DNA of 64,000 bases, taken from Hydrogenophaga sp. (GTDB lineage Bacteria > Pseudomonadota > Gammaproteobacteria > Burkholderiales > Burkholderiaceae_C). Both the position numbers and the translations under genes were made by a program. Of this stretch, positions 46,364 to 55,001 are shown piece after piece. The stretch is from positions 51,992-115,991 of the forward strand of contig NZ_JAHVAB010000076.1 of the NCBI RefSeq assembly GCF_019264445.1. Direction: 5' to 3'. Below the pieces are notes generated by a model. It saw only the letters and a list, made by a program, of their open reading frames with translations, was not told the origin of the DNA and made no database searches. How positions within the stretch are numbered: position 1 is the first letter of the stretch; each line of letters starts with the position of its first letter.

Positions 46364-47238
46364 ACGAAGCCTTCGAGCGTCTGCTGCAGCGCGCTGAGCA
46401 GCTCATACAGCGCATTGAGGCGGTGTTGCCCCAGCCCATGTCGGCACCAGACTGGGCGGCTGCCGTGGCTTGGCGCTACCGCAAGCGCAGCAGTGGTCAT
46501 GGTGTGCTGGAGCCTGTGCGGCACGTCGGTGCCATGCGCCTGGGTGATTTGCAGGAGATCGACGGGCAGAAGGACAAGATCCAGCGCAATACCTTGCAGT
46601 TTGTGCAAGGCCTGCCCGCCAACAATGTGTTGCTGACGGGCGCGCGCGGCACCGGCAAATCTTCTTTGGTACGCGCTTGCCTCAATGAATACGCACCGCA
46701 AGGCCTTCGACTGATCGAGGTGGACAAGTCCGATCTGGTGGATCTGCCGGACATTGTGGAGGTGGTGGCTGATCGTCCGGAGCGCTTCATCGTGTTTTGC
46801 GATGACCTCAGCTTCGAAGACGGCGAACCGGGTTACAAGGCGCTCAAGTCCATCCTGGACGGATCGGTTTCTGCCGCAAGCCCGAATGTGTTGATATACG
46901 CCACGAGCAACCGGCGCCACCTGCTGCCCGAGTACATGAAGGACAACCTCACCTACACGCACACGGCCGATGGCGAAGTGCATCCGGGAGAGGTCATCGA
47001 AGAAAAGATCTCGCTGTCCGAGCGCTTCGGCCTCTGGGTGAGCTTTTATCCGTTCAGCCAGGACGAATACCTCGCCATCGTGGCGCAGTGGCTTTCCTCG
47101 CTGGGAATGTCTGCCGGCGACATCGAGGCGGCGCGGCCGCAGGCGCTGGTGTGGGCATTGGAGCGCGGCTCACGCAGTGGCCGGGTGGCCTATCAATTTG
47201 CGCGGGATTACGTTGGTACCCACGCGACTCGGGCATGA
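46360..47238 (+). CDS. DUF815-family AAA ATPase
   Basis: This 292-residue ATPase is of the DUF815 family. Walker A GARGTGKS lies near residues 94-101. A Walker B-like segment [12 protein letters not shown] is near residue 150, and a sensor-like [13 protein letters not shown] follows. The cellular function of the family is unknown. It overlaps argJ and the Nudix gene by 4 bases each, an arrangement conserved in many betaproteobacteria. Confidence 0.85.
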   Translation: MNEAFERLLQRAEQLIQRIEAVLPQPMSAPDWAAAVAWRYRKRSSGHGVLEPVRHVGAMRLGDLQEIDGQKDKIQRNTLQFVQGLPANNVLLTGARGTGKSSLVRACLNEYAPQGLRLIEVDKSDLVDLPDIVEVVADRPERFIVFCDDLSFEDGEPGYKALKSILDGSVSAASPNVLIYATSNRRHLLPEYMKDNLTYTHTADGEVHPGEVIEEKISLSERFGLWVSFYPFSQDEYLAIVAQWLSSLGMSAGDIEAARPQALVWALERGSRSGRVAYQFARDYVGTHATRA

Positions 47239-47687
47239 GCACGCCCGTGTTGGTGGTCGATGGCGACGCGGCGCTGCCTCGCCCCGCCGACAGGCCCGTG
47301 GTGGACGTGGCCGTGGGCATTTTGATCGCATCGGATGGCGCATTCCTGCTCACGTCTCGCCCTGCGGGCAAGGTGTATGCGGGGTACTGGGAGTTTCCGG
47401 GCGGCAAGCTCGAAGCGGGCGAAAACGTGGAGCAAGCGCTGCGCCGTGAACTGCAGGAAGAGCTTGGCGTCACCATCGGCGCGGCGCACATCTGGAAGGT
47501 ATCGATGGTCGATTACCCCCACAGCTTGGTGCGACTGCATTTCTGCAAGGTGCGCGATTGGAGCGGTGATCTTCAAATGCGCGAAGGGCAACAGTTCGGC
47601 TGGCACACGTTGCCGGTATCGTGTCATCCGGTGTTGGCCGGTACGGTGCCCGTGCTGGAGTGGCTGGCTGCAGAGCAGGCGGGATGA
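47235..47687 (+). CDS. Nudix hydrolase, MutT-like
   Basis: This 150-residue protein is a MutT-type Nudix hydrolase, a family that cleans 8-oxo-dGTP from the nucleotide pool. The Nudix box is complete: GGKLEAGENVEQALRRELQEELG, with the REL-EE core. I used the ATG at 47235, which overlaps the upstream stop. A longer open frame from 47088 lies inside the ATPase gene. It ends the plus-strand run; the next genes are convergent. Confidence 0.9.
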   Translation: MSTPVLVVDGDAALPRPADRPVVDVAVGILIASDGAFLLTSRPAGKVYAGYWEFPGGKLEAGENVEQALRRELQEELGVTIGAAHIWKVSMVDYPHSLVRLHFCKVRDWSGDLQMREGQQFGWHTLPVSCHPVLAGTVPVLEWLAAEQAG

Positions 47688-47716
47688 TGTAGCGCTCCGC
47701 TCAGCGTGTTCCTCGA

Positions 47717-47914
47717 TCAGCTTTGCTCAAACCCCGGGTCGCTTTGACCTTCTTTTTCGGTCAGGCTGAACGATTCGTTTGCCCACGAACCCAGATCGAT
47801 CTGCTTGCATCGCTCACTGCAGAATGGTCGGAACGCGTTGCTGGGCGCGTAGACGCTGGGCCCGCCACATTGGGGACAACGTACGGTGCGCGCGGGCGCT
47901 GTGGCATCGTTCAT
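47717..47914 (-). CDS. yacG: DNA gyrase inhibitor YacG
   Basis: YacG is a small zinc protein that binds GyrB and inhibits gyrase in E. coli. The 65-residue product has the Cys4 zinc site C13-x2-C16 and C32-x3-C36. I chose the ATG at 47914, with a GAGG ribosome site overlapping the end of zapD; a GTG at 47929 would add five residues. It is the last gene of the pilBCD-coaE-zapD-yacG run. Confidence 0.9.
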   Translation of the reverse strand: MNDATAPARTVRCPQCGGPSVYAPSNAFRPFCSERCKQIDLGSWANESFSLTEKEGQSDPGFEQS

Positions 47915-47921
47915 GACGGCC

Positions 47922-48695
47922 TCAGGCACAGAGGGTCAATTCGAACGCGGCGTCTTCCTGCGCTGGATGAAGACGGTCGTCGCTGCCGTGGCGCATCAAC
48001 CGCACCGACAGCATCAGGCGGTTGCCACTGATTTCTGGAATCAGGCCGGTGGCTGGATCGATGCGAAGCCGCAGCAACTGGAACGTCCGACCCTGGGGCA
48101 GTGTGAGCTGGAACTGCCCGCCGGGGGCGACCACTTTTTGGGGGGAACCGGATTCGCGCAACATCTTGAGCAGCTGAACGATCGACTCCGCCAGCGGTGC
48201 CAGCGGCATCGACCAGCGATGCAGATCGGCGCGACGCTCTTCAGCGCTGTGGTGTTGCCAGTGGTAGTAGGCTGGCAAGTCGAACTCGCAAGTGCCACCC
48301 GGGATCCCGATGCGGCTGCGGATGCTCATCAACCAGTCGTTTTCCGTGAGCGCCTGGCCTGTCTTGCCGGTCATCTCGTTGAGCTGGGTGAAGCAGTCGT
48401 CCAGCTTCTGGATGACTTCTTCAAGGGCTTGCTCGGCGATCATCGGGTTGCCGCGGTAGCCGATGAGCTGCTGCTTGTGCCGGTCGAGGTCTTTGAGCAC
48501 ATCCGACTTCATGTCGGCACGCGCTGCGACATCCATGATCTCGAAGATCGTCTGAATGGCGTAGTGGTGGTCCAGTGGATGACTGCGTGGCACCAGTTCC
48601 ACCATGCGACGAAACAGCTGTTCAAGCCGCAGGTAGGTGCGAATGCGTTCGTTGAAGGGGTAGTCGTACAGGATCACGGCGGCGGGATGTCGCAA
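47922..48695 (-). CDS. zapD: Cell division protein ZapD
   Basis: ZapD crosslinks FtsZ filaments and supports Z-ring formation. The 257-residue protein starts with YDYPFNERIRTYLRLEQLF, diagnostic of the family (DUF1342), followed by an alpha-helical N-terminal and a beta-rich C-terminal domain. It lies between coaE and yacG, as in E. coli. Confidence 0.93.
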   Translation of the reverse strand: MRHPAAVILYDYPFNERIRTYLRLEQLFRRMVELVPRSHPLDHHYAIQTIFEIMDVAARADMKSDVLKDLDRHKQQLIGYRGNPMIAEQALEEVIQKLDDCFTQLNEMTGKTGQALTENDWLMSIRSRIGIPGGTCEFDLPAYYHWQHHSAEERRADLHRWSMPLAPLAESIVQLLKMLRESGSPQKVVAPGGQFQLTLPQGRTFQLLRLRIDPATGLIPEISGNRLMLSVRLMRHGSDDRLHPAQEDAAFELTLCA

Positions 48696-48716
48696 GGCGG
48701 GGCGGAGGGTGGGCGT

Positions 48717-49334
48717 TCATGATAGCCCGAACCGCCTGGCCAGCACCTCTGCAGCCTTCTCCAGTGTGCCGAGATCGTCGGTGTCGTTGAAGATCACGAT
48801 GTCGGCCGCCGCAACGCGCGAGGCGCGCGGACTCTGGTTGCGCATTACCGCCTGCGTCGCGTTTGCATCCCAACCGCTGCGTGCGTGCACGCGCCGGATC
48901 TGTGTTTCGGGTGTGCAATCAACCACCACCACGCGATCCAGTTGCGGCCGCCAGCGCGGCGATTCCACCAGCAACGGCACGTCGAACACAACGCAGGCAG
49001 CCTGCGTGATTGCCACGCGGCGTTGAATCTCTGCGCTCACCAGCGGATGCACGATGTGCTCAAGGGCTTGCCGCGCTTCAGGATGGGCAAACACATGCTC
49101 GCGCATTCGCTGCCGGTCGAGCGCGCCGTCCGCCGAGAGGAAATCGCTACCGAAGTGCAGTGCGATGGCGTTCATCGCGGCACCTCCTGCTTCGGTGCAC
49201 CTGCGGGAGATTGCGTCGGCGTCAATGACGTCTGCCCCTCGGGCCTGAAGCAGCCGCGCCAAAGTGCTTTTTCCGCTGCCGATACCGCCGGTGAGCCCCA
49301 GCCTCGTGAGCGCTGTACGTGCCGTGGCGGTCAC
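48717..49334 (-). CDS. coaE: Dephospho-CoA kinase
   Basis: CoaE phosphorylates dephospho-CoA to coenzyme A, the last step of CoA synthesis. Walker A GGIGSGKS lies near residues 14-21, with the DADAISR segment after it. The start is a GTG that overlaps the pilD stop by 4 bases (205 residues). The longer open frame reaching to 49691 lies inside pilD and lacks family sequence. Confidence 0.94.
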   Translation of the reverse strand: MTATARTALTRLGLTGGIGSGKSTLARLLQARGADVIDADAISRRCTEAGGAAMNAIALHFGSDFLSADGALDRQRMREHVFAHPEARQALEHIVHPLVSAEIQRRVAITQAACVVFDVPLLVESPRWRPQLDRVVVVDCTPETQIRRVHARSGWDANATQAVMRNQSPRASRVAAADIVIFNDTDDLGTLEKAAEVLARRFGLS

Positions 49335-50194
49335 AAGCCGATGGCAGTCAGGATGGCCGACGGGCCAAAAACCATGGAGGTCAAACCTGCAAGTGCAAGG
49401 AACGGACCAAAGGGCACATAACCGCCTTCGCGCAAGCGCCCCTTGAGTTTGATGGCAATGCCCACGACAGCACCGATCAACGAAGCCATCAGGATCACGG
49501 GAATGAGCGCTTGCCAGCCAAACCAGGCTCCCAGCGCAGCGAAAAGTTTGAAGTCTCCATAGCCCATGCCCTCTTTGCCCGTGACGAGCTTGAATGCCCA
49601 GTACACCAGCCAGAGCGATACATAGCCCGCCACCGCACCCCACAGTGCGTCGGGCAGAGGTGTATCGGTCAGACGCAGGCCTGCAGCGCACAGCCCCGCC
49701 CAGAGAAGCGGCAGGGTGATGTCATCCGGCAAGAGCGTTGTGTCCCAATCAATACAGGCCAATGCCAGCACCGACGCTGAAAAGCCGCACCACGCCAAAG
49801 CCTCCCAACCCAAGCCCCAGTTCCAGCCACACCAGGCGAACAGCAAAGCCGTGATGACTTCAATGATCGGGTAACGCGCACCAATGCGGGTAGCGCATTG
49901 ACTGCACTGGCCCTTGAGGGCCACATAGCTGAGCACAGGGATGTTTTCAAACCAGCGGATTTGATGTCCGCAATGCGGGCAACGCGATCGCGGCACCATG
50001 AGGTTGTAGGGCTCGGCGGTCTTGAGCTCCTCCGCGCACGGCGCAGTCTCAGTCTGCAGTTCCGCGCATTCGGCAGCCCATCTCAGCTCCATCATCCTGG
50101 GCAGTCGGTGAATCACCACATTCAGGAAGCTGCCCACCAGCAAGCCAAGCAAGCCCAGCAGCGCCGCACTTGGCGCGCCCGTTTCCGGCATCAA
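49331..50194 (-). CDS. pilD: PilD, prepilin leader peptidase / N-methyltransferase
   Basis: PilD cleaves and N-methylates type IV pilins and type II pseudopilins. The 287-residue membrane protein has the N-terminal Cys4 zinc site (CPHCG and CSQC) and the two catalytic aspartates in ACIDWDTTLLPDD and GYGDFKLFAALGAW. GSFLNVVIHRLP near residue 21 is typical. It overlaps pilC and coaE by 4 bases each. Confidence 0.95.
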   Translation of the reverse strand: MMPETGAPSAALLGLLGLLVGSFLNVVIHRLPRMMELRWAAECAELQTETAPCAEELKTAEPYNLMVPRSRCPHCGHQIRWFENIPVLSYVALKGQCSQCATRIGARYPIIEVITALLFAWCGWNWGLGWEALAWCGFSASVLALACIDWDTTLLPDDITLPLLWAGLCAAGLRLTDTPLPDALWGAVAGYVSLWLVYWAFKLVTGKEGMGYGDFKLFAALGAWFGWQALIPVILMASLIGAVVGIAIKLKGRLREGGYVPFGPFLALAGLTSMVFGPSAILTAIGL

Positions 50195-51408
50195 ACCACT
50201 TGTCCCAGTTTGAAGATGGGCAGGTACATGGAGACCACAATGCCCCCAATCACGGTGCCCAGCACCACGATGATGATGGGCTCCATCAGGCTGGAGATAC
50301 CGGCGACCATGTCATCGACTTCCGCCTCATAGAAATCGGCGGCTTTACCGAGCATGTGGTCGATGGAACCCGATTCCTCGCCGATGGCGCACATCTGCAG
50401 CACCATCGACGGAAAGATATTGGCGTTGGTCATGGCGGCCGTCAGGCTGGTGCCAGTGGACACCTCCTGCTGGATTTTTTCGGTGGCAATCGCATAGACC
50501 GAATTGCCCGACGCACCGCCGACGGAATCCAAAGCCTCCACCAGCGGAACGCCTGCCGCAAACATGGTGGCGAGCGTGCGCGTCCAGCGGGCGATGACCG
50601 ATTTTTCAATCAACACGCCAAAAATCGGCAGCTTGAGCAGCAGGCGGTCCATGAAACGCTGCACCTTTTCGTTGCGCCGCCATGCCTGCAGGAAAAAGTA
50701 AAGGCCACCGCCAACTCCGCCAAAAATCAGCCACCAGTACGCCGTGAAAAACTCGCTCATGGCGATCACAAACAGCGTGGGGGCGGGCAGGTCGGCGCCG
50801 AACGAACTGAAAACTTCCTTGAAGGATGGAATCACGAAGATCATGATCACGGCGACCACCACAAAGGCCACGATCACCACCGCAATGGGGTACATCAGCG
50901 CCGACTTGATCTTGGACTTCAGCGCCTCGGTTTTCTCCATGTAAGTGGCCAGACGATCCAGCAGCTCTTCCAGAATACCGGCGGCTTCGCCCGCTTCCAC
51001 GAGGTTGCAGTACAGGCTGTCGAAGTACAGAGGGTGCTTGCGAAACGCGGAGCTCAAGGACGTCCCTGTTTCCACATCTGTCCGAATGTCATTCAGCAGT
51101 TTGGTCACGCTGGGGTTGGCGTTGCCGCGGCCCACGATATCGAATGCCTGCAACAAGGGGACGCCAGCCTTCATCATGGTGGCCAGCTGGCGCGTGAAGA
51201 TCGCAATGTCCTTGGGCTTGATCCGTTTGCCCGCACTCATGCGGCGCTTTTTGATCTTGCCTGGCACGATCCCCTGGCGCCGCAACGCTGCCAGCACCTG
51301 GTTCTCTCCGGCGGCGCGTGTTTCGCCCCTGACCGTCTTGCCGTTGCGGTCTTTGCCTTCCCACTCGAAGACCACTTCCTTGACGCTTTTGGATACTGCG
51401 GTTGCCAT
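50191..51408 (-). CDS. pilC: PilC, type IV pilus inner-membrane platform protein
   Basis: PilC is the inner-membrane platform on which pilin subunits are assembled. The 405-residue product has two GSPII_F domains (about 70-195 and 275-400) with three membrane helices, and the paired phrases RQLATMMKAGVPLLQAFDIV and RTLATMFAAGVPLVEALDSVGG. It lies 32 bases after pilB. Confidence 0.96.
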   Translation of the reverse strand: MATAVSKSVKEVVFEWEGKDRNGKTVRGETRAAGENQVLAALRRQGIVPGKIKKRRMSAGKRIKPKDIAIFTRQLATMMKAGVPLLQAFDIVGRGNANPSVTKLLNDIRTDVETGTSLSSAFRKHPLYFDSLYCNLVEAGEAAGILEELLDRLATYMEKTEALKSKIKSALMYPIAVVIVAFVVVAVIMIFVIPSFKEVFSSFGADLPAPTLFVIAMSEFFTAYWWLIFGGVGGGLYFFLQAWRRNEKVQRFMDRLLLKLPIFGVLIEKSVIARWTRTLATMFAAGVPLVEALDSVGGASGNSVYAIATEKIQQEVSTGTSLTAAMTNANIFPSMVLQMCAIGEESGSIDHMLGKAADFYEAEVDDMVAGISSLMEPIIIVVLGTVIGGIVVSMYLPIFKLGQVV

Positions 51409-51440
51409 GGTGTCCTCTAAGGCTCTTGTCTAGGGCTGCA

Positions 51441-53174
51441 TCATTCGTTGGTCACGCTAAGCACTTCTTCAAGCGAGGTCATGCCCAGCTTGACCTTGAG
51501 AAGGCCCGACTCTCGAAGGGTGCGGACACCCTCTTTGCTCGCCTGCTGAGCAATGTCCAGCGCGCTACCGCCACGCAGGATGATTCGCTGAATCTCCTCC
51601 GATATCGGCATGACCTGGTAGATGCCAACGCGCCCCTTGTAGCCGTTGTTGCACGCCGAGCATCCCACCGGTTTGTAGGGCGTCCACGTGCCATCCAGAT
51701 CCTCTGGCTTGAAGCCGGCGTCGACCAGCGCTTTGCGGGGGACGTCCAAAGGCGCCTTGCAGGTGGCACACAGGCGCCGCGCGAGCCGTTGCGCGGTGAT
51801 CAAGATCACGCTCGAAGCAATGTTGAACGTGGGGATTCCCATATTCATCATCCGCGTCAGCGTCGTCGGCGCATCGTTGGTGTGCAGGGTCGACAGCACC
51901 ATGTGACCCGTTTGAGCCGCCTTGATGGAGATGTCAGCTGTCTCCAGGTCGCGAATCTCACCCACCATGATCACATCGGGATCCTGGCGAAGGAAGGCCT
52001 TGAGCGCAGCAGCAAAAGTGAGCCCGGCCTTTTCATTGACGTTGACCTGATTGACGCCCGGCAAGTTGATTTCAGACGGGTCTTCAGCCGTCGAAATGTT
52101 GATGCCGGGTTTGTTCAGGATGTTGAGGCACGTGTACAGCGACACGGTCTTGCCTGAACCTGTAGGGCCGGTCACGAGCACCATGCCGTAAGGGCGACCG
52201 ATGGCGCTCATCAGCCGCTCTTTTTCCTCCGGTTCGTAGCCCAACGCGTCAATGCCGACCTTGGCGCTGCTCGGGTCCAGAATACGGATCACGATCTTCT
52301 CGCCAAACAACGTCGGCAGCGTGCTGACGCGGAAGTCGATGACACGATCTGGCCCGATCTTGAGCTTCATACGACCGTCCTGGGGCACCCGCTTCTCCGA
52401 GATGTCCATGCGGGAGATCACCTTGATGCGGGAGGCCAGTTTGTCTTTGATCGCAATCGGTGGGGATGCGATCTCGCGCAATTCACCGTCGACCCGAAAG
52501 CGCACGCGATAGTTGTGTTCGTAAGGTTCGAAATGCAAATCCGATGCACGCATGTTGAACGCATCGATCAGCATCTTGTGCAGAAACTTGACCACCGGGG
52601 CGTCGTCAACCTCGGAGGCCTTGTCGTTCACTTCGCTGATGTTCGTGTCGGCTGCAGCCTCGTCGAACTCGAAGTCGCCACCGATGATGTTGTCCATCGT
52701 ATCGTTGACGGTGGTGGTCTGGGCTTCCACCAGCTTGCTCAGCTTGTCGTATTCGGCGATGACCCAGTCAACGCCCATCTGCGTGGCGAACTTGATCTTT
52801 TCAGCGGCCTGCTGATCGGCAGGGTCAGCTGTGGCCACCATCAAGCGGTTGTTTCGCTTGCTCAGGACAACAATGCGGTAATCGGCACAAATCTTGGCGT
52901 CGAGCAGACCGGCAGGCAGGCGCTGAACATCTATCGCATCAAGATCGAGCAGCGGAGCTGCGAATGCGACAGACATGGTGTGCGCCAAGTCCGAGGCGGA
53001 CACAGCGCCGGAACCCGTCAGCTCCGCAATGAAACTGGTGCGACCGCTTTGAGCCTTCCGATAGAGATCCTCGGCCGCTTTCTGCCCCAACTTTCCAGCG
53101 GACACGAGCGCGCGCCCCAAGCCGGGCAAAGCCATGGAGGGGGTGTCCTGGAGTGCTGTTTCTACGGACGCCAT
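51441..53174 (-). CDS. pilB: PilB, type IV pilus extension ATPase
   Basis: PilB powers pilus extension. The 577-residue protein has an N-terminal MshEN-type domain, Walker A GPTGSGKT, the Asp box, Walker B VGEIRDLETADI, the HMVLSTLHTND His box, and a tetracysteine zinc site (CATC and CSAC). The start is an ATG. The transcript presumably begins in the 150 bases between it and the tRNA-Pro fragment, i.e. close to the element border. Confidence 0.96.
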   Translation of the reverse strand: MASVETALQDTPSMALPGLGRALVSAGKLGQKAAEDLYRKAQSGRTSFIAELTGSGAVSASDLAHTMSVAFAAPLLDLDAIDVQRLPAGLLDAKICADYRIVVLSKRNNRLMVATADPADQQAAEKIKFATQMGVDWVIAEYDKLSKLVEAQTTTVNDTMDNIIGGDFEFDEAAADTNISEVNDKASEVDDAPVVKFLHKMLIDAFNMRASDLHFEPYEHNYRVRFRVDGELREIASPPIAIKDKLASRIKVISRMDISEKRVPQDGRMKLKIGPDRVIDFRVSTLPTLFGEKIVIRILDPSSAKVGIDALGYEPEEKERLMSAIGRPYGMVLVTGPTGSGKTVSLYTCLNILNKPGINISTAEDPSEINLPGVNQVNVNEKAGLTFAAALKAFLRQDPDVIMVGEIRDLETADISIKAAQTGHMVLSTLHTNDAPTTLTRMMNMGIPTFNIASSVILITAQRLARRLCATCKAPLDVPRKALVDAGFKPEDLDGTWTPYKPVGCSACNNGYKGRVGIYQVMPISEEIQRIILRGGSALDIAQQASKEGVRTLRESGLLKVKLGMTSLEEVLSVTNE

Positions 53175-53332
53175 AAGAGCCTTAATCTATCGTAAATCAA
53201 CGACTTGCCGGCCATTTTTCAGGCAACTTGTGTCCAAAATGCCTCCGATGGCGCGTCGGGCGTTGTATCGAGGATGCGAAACATCGCCGACCGGTCGAAA
53301 TGAGCGATCGAGTGGCGATTTTCAGAGAATGG

Positions 53333-53379
53333 TGGTCGGGGTGAGAGGATTCGAACCTCCGGCCTCTACGTCCCGAACG
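53333..53379 (-). other. Left attachment site: 3' fragment of tRNA-Pro(CGG)
   Basis: Read on the minus strand, these 47 bases contain the anticodon loop TTCGGGA (anticodon CGG), the 3' half of the anticodon stem (CGTAG), the T arm with TTCGAAT, the 3' acceptor strand CACCCCG, discriminator A and CCA. The 5' half of the tRNA is missing. In an intact gene the anticodon stem should read CTACG-loop-CGTAG. Integrases often use tRNA 3' ends, and the copy left on this side marks where the element joined the chromosome. Confidence 0.8.
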
Positions 53380-53437
53380 AGCCCTAGACACCCCTATACC
53401 TGCTCCGGTTGGGGAGCTGTTATGGTAAATCAACAAC

Positions 53438-53513
53438 TTGCGTTCAGTTGCGCTCAGGTTCGCGCACTTTCACGCAGTGTCGAACAGCCTAAGTTTGCCA
53501 CCAATTTGCCACC
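53438..53513. repeat. Short direct repeats, probable integrase/excisionase arm sites
   Basis: Two adjacent 10-bp units TTGCGTTCAG and TTGCGCTCAG (53438-53457, one mismatch) and two TTTGCCACC copies 11 bases apart (53494-53502, 53505-53513) lie between the attachment fragment and the excisionase gene. Repeats at helical-turn spacing next to an att core are the usual layout of arm-type sites for tyrosine integrases and their directionality factors. Confidence 0.5.
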
Positions 53514-53630
53514 TCCTAAGTGCAGGTGGACCGTATAGCAACGCTCAACCTGCCATGGAGCTTTAGCGCTCTGGGTCGCCTAAATAAATCCCGCTACCTA
53601 GACCTTGGACCTGAAATTTTCAAGTCCATC

Positions 53631-53966
53631 ATGACCACCGCCAACGCTTTCAAACCGCTGTCCAAGGAGGACCTCGCCGACGTGCTGGGTGTCTCCATCC
53701 GCACCATCGAGAACTGGGTCAATGAGGGTATCCTCCCCGCGCCGACGAAGCTCGGCAACCGGGTCTATTGGCATCCGAACACCTTCTATTCGTGGTTGGA
53801 CCGGCGCTTATCGCCCGACGCTGCAGAGGCGCCGGGCAGTCACGCCACCGAGCAGGAGCCGGTGCGCACCAAGCTCAAAGTACGGGGCCAGTCGTTGACT
53901 GAAAAGACTGAACTCGAAAAGGTGCGTAATCGTACTCAAGCTCAACTCGACGCTTTGATGGCCTGA
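53631..53966 (+). CDS. AlpA/MerR-type helix-turn-helix protein, probable excisionase
   Basis: This 111-residue protein has a winged helix-turn-helix of the AlpA/MerR type near residues 9-50 (DLADVLGVSIRTIENWV, then the wing GNRVYWHPNTFYSWLDRR). A polar, charged tail follows. Proteins of this kind act as excisionases or element regulators. It is the first gene inside the left border, next to the repeats. I used the ATG at 53631; the frame opens back to 53520 over the repeats. Confidence 0.65.
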   Translation: MTTANAFKPLSKEDLADVLGVSIRTIENWVNEGILPAPTKLGNRVYWHPNTFYSWLDRRLSPDAAEAPGSHATEQEPVRTKLKVRGQSLTEKTELEKVRNRTQAQLDALMA

Positions 53967-54116
53967 CTGCATTACGGGGTGGCTGATGGGAGACCATTGG
54001 CCATCTGAGAACCCCAGTGTTTTCGCGTCTTTCTGGCTGGCGCGACACGGGTCTGGGATGCAGATTGTGTGACAAGCGGGCGCGCAAGAAAACATCATTT
54101 TCAGCGCGACGCCGTT

Positions 54117-55001
54117 TTATGCAGCGGTCAGTAAGGCGCCAACCCGCTGCAACCGCTCTTGCAGTTGAACTCTGTCGGCGCCATGGTGAGCCCGCCGGTG
54201 GTCATTTGGACACAGCGCCACCACGTTAAAAACCGAATCCGCCCCGCCCTCACTGAGTGGCACGACATGATGCGTCTCCAGGTAGACCTGCCCGGCCGCC
54301 GTGGTGAACCCCCTAGTGCCGCACAGTTCGCAAATGCCCTTCGCCCGCAGCAAGACCCGTCGCCGGACCTCAGCGCTGCGCACGAAGACCGAACCCTCTA
54401 CAACCCGTTTCTCAGGTGCCTGCTCGCCCGGGTCCGACGGCGCCGAGAACTGGTCAACAAACTCTATCGCTGGCACGCCTCGCGTAAGCATTACTTCGCC
54501 TGTTGACCAGTCGTAGTGCGTCACCGCCCAAGGCACGGGGTCTAGCAGGCGTTTGTGCACACGAGATGCCTCATCGTCTCCTGCCTCGATGTCTCGCTCA
54601 TCCCCCTCACATACGATGACGCGCACAGGAAGGCGCTTGCGCGCTGCCAGTTGGATGGCTCTATCCATCTTCAGTGCGCGCTTCTCCCAGACTGCTTTAG
54701 CTTCGCCTTTGCGCCATGGGTCATCGCGCAGACGAACGATTCGGTGCGCGAACGCGCGCATATTCAGAGCATCTTCCACGACACCATTCCGCTCTCTCAT
54801 CCCTCCGTGCCAAAGGTTCAGCACTACCAAACTATCGGAATCCACAAAGGACCACTCATAGCAGTACCTTGGATTTGAAGCCGCATGCTCGGCTCCTCGC
54901 TTGAAATTCTCCCAATCTGAGACATCAGCGCCAGCCTCCTTCACCAAGTCATAGACCAGTTGACGTGTTCGTGGAGCTATCTCCTCCAGTTGGATGCTCA
55001 T
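54117..55001 (-). CDS. HNH endonuclease, possible restriction-type defence nuclease
   Basis: This 294-residue protein has a C-terminal HNH nuclease domain: C224-x2-C227, the H244-H245 pair in ETHHVVPLS, Asn259, then C264 with H268 and H272-H273 (a ligated zinc-finger HNH of McrA type). The N-terminal ~190 residues match no domain I recognise. A DNA- or modified-base-recognition role is a guess. It sits in mobile-element cargo next to the NACHT operon, on the same strand but 127 bases downstream, so it may have its own promoter. Codon use is less GC-rich than in the chromosome. Confidence 0.65.
   Translation of the reverse strand: MSIQLEEIAPRTRQLVYDLVKEAGADVSDWENFKRGAEHAASNPRYCYEWSFVDSDSLVVLNLWHGGMRERNGVVEDALNMRAFAHRIVRLRDDPWRKGEAKAVWEKRALKMDRAIQLAARKRLPVRVIVCEGDERDIEAGDDEASRVHKRLLDPVPWAVTHYDWSTGEVMLTRGVPAIEFVDQFSAPSDPGEQAPEKRVVEGSVFVRSAEVRRRVLLRAKGICELCGTRGFTTAAGQVYLETHHVVPLSEGGADSVFNVVALCPNDHRRAHHGADRVQLQERLQRVGALLTAA

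Larger units (their letters stand above)
53175..53630. other. Intergenic junction region with element border and short repeats
   Basis: This gap of about 450 bases holds no convincing gene. It contains the pilB promoter side, the tRNA-Pro 3' fragment (53333-53379) that marks the element border, a 17-bp direct repeat with one mismatch (53192-53208 and 53425-53441), two adjacent 10-bp repeats (53438-53457) and a pair of TTTGCCACC repeats (53494-53502 and 53505-53513). Small ORFs here are shadows. Confidence 0.6.

Noticed and set aside
48885..49421. Plus-strand frame across coaE
   Set aside because: Antisense to coaE and pilD, with no recognisable features.
53333..53404. A complete, functional tRNA-Pro
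   Set aside because: There is no D arm and three of five anticodon-stem pairs fail, so it is a 3' fragment only.
53425..53513. CRISPR array
   Set aside because: Repeats are only 9-17 bp and not regularly spaced with unique spacers; no cas genes are present anywhere in the window.
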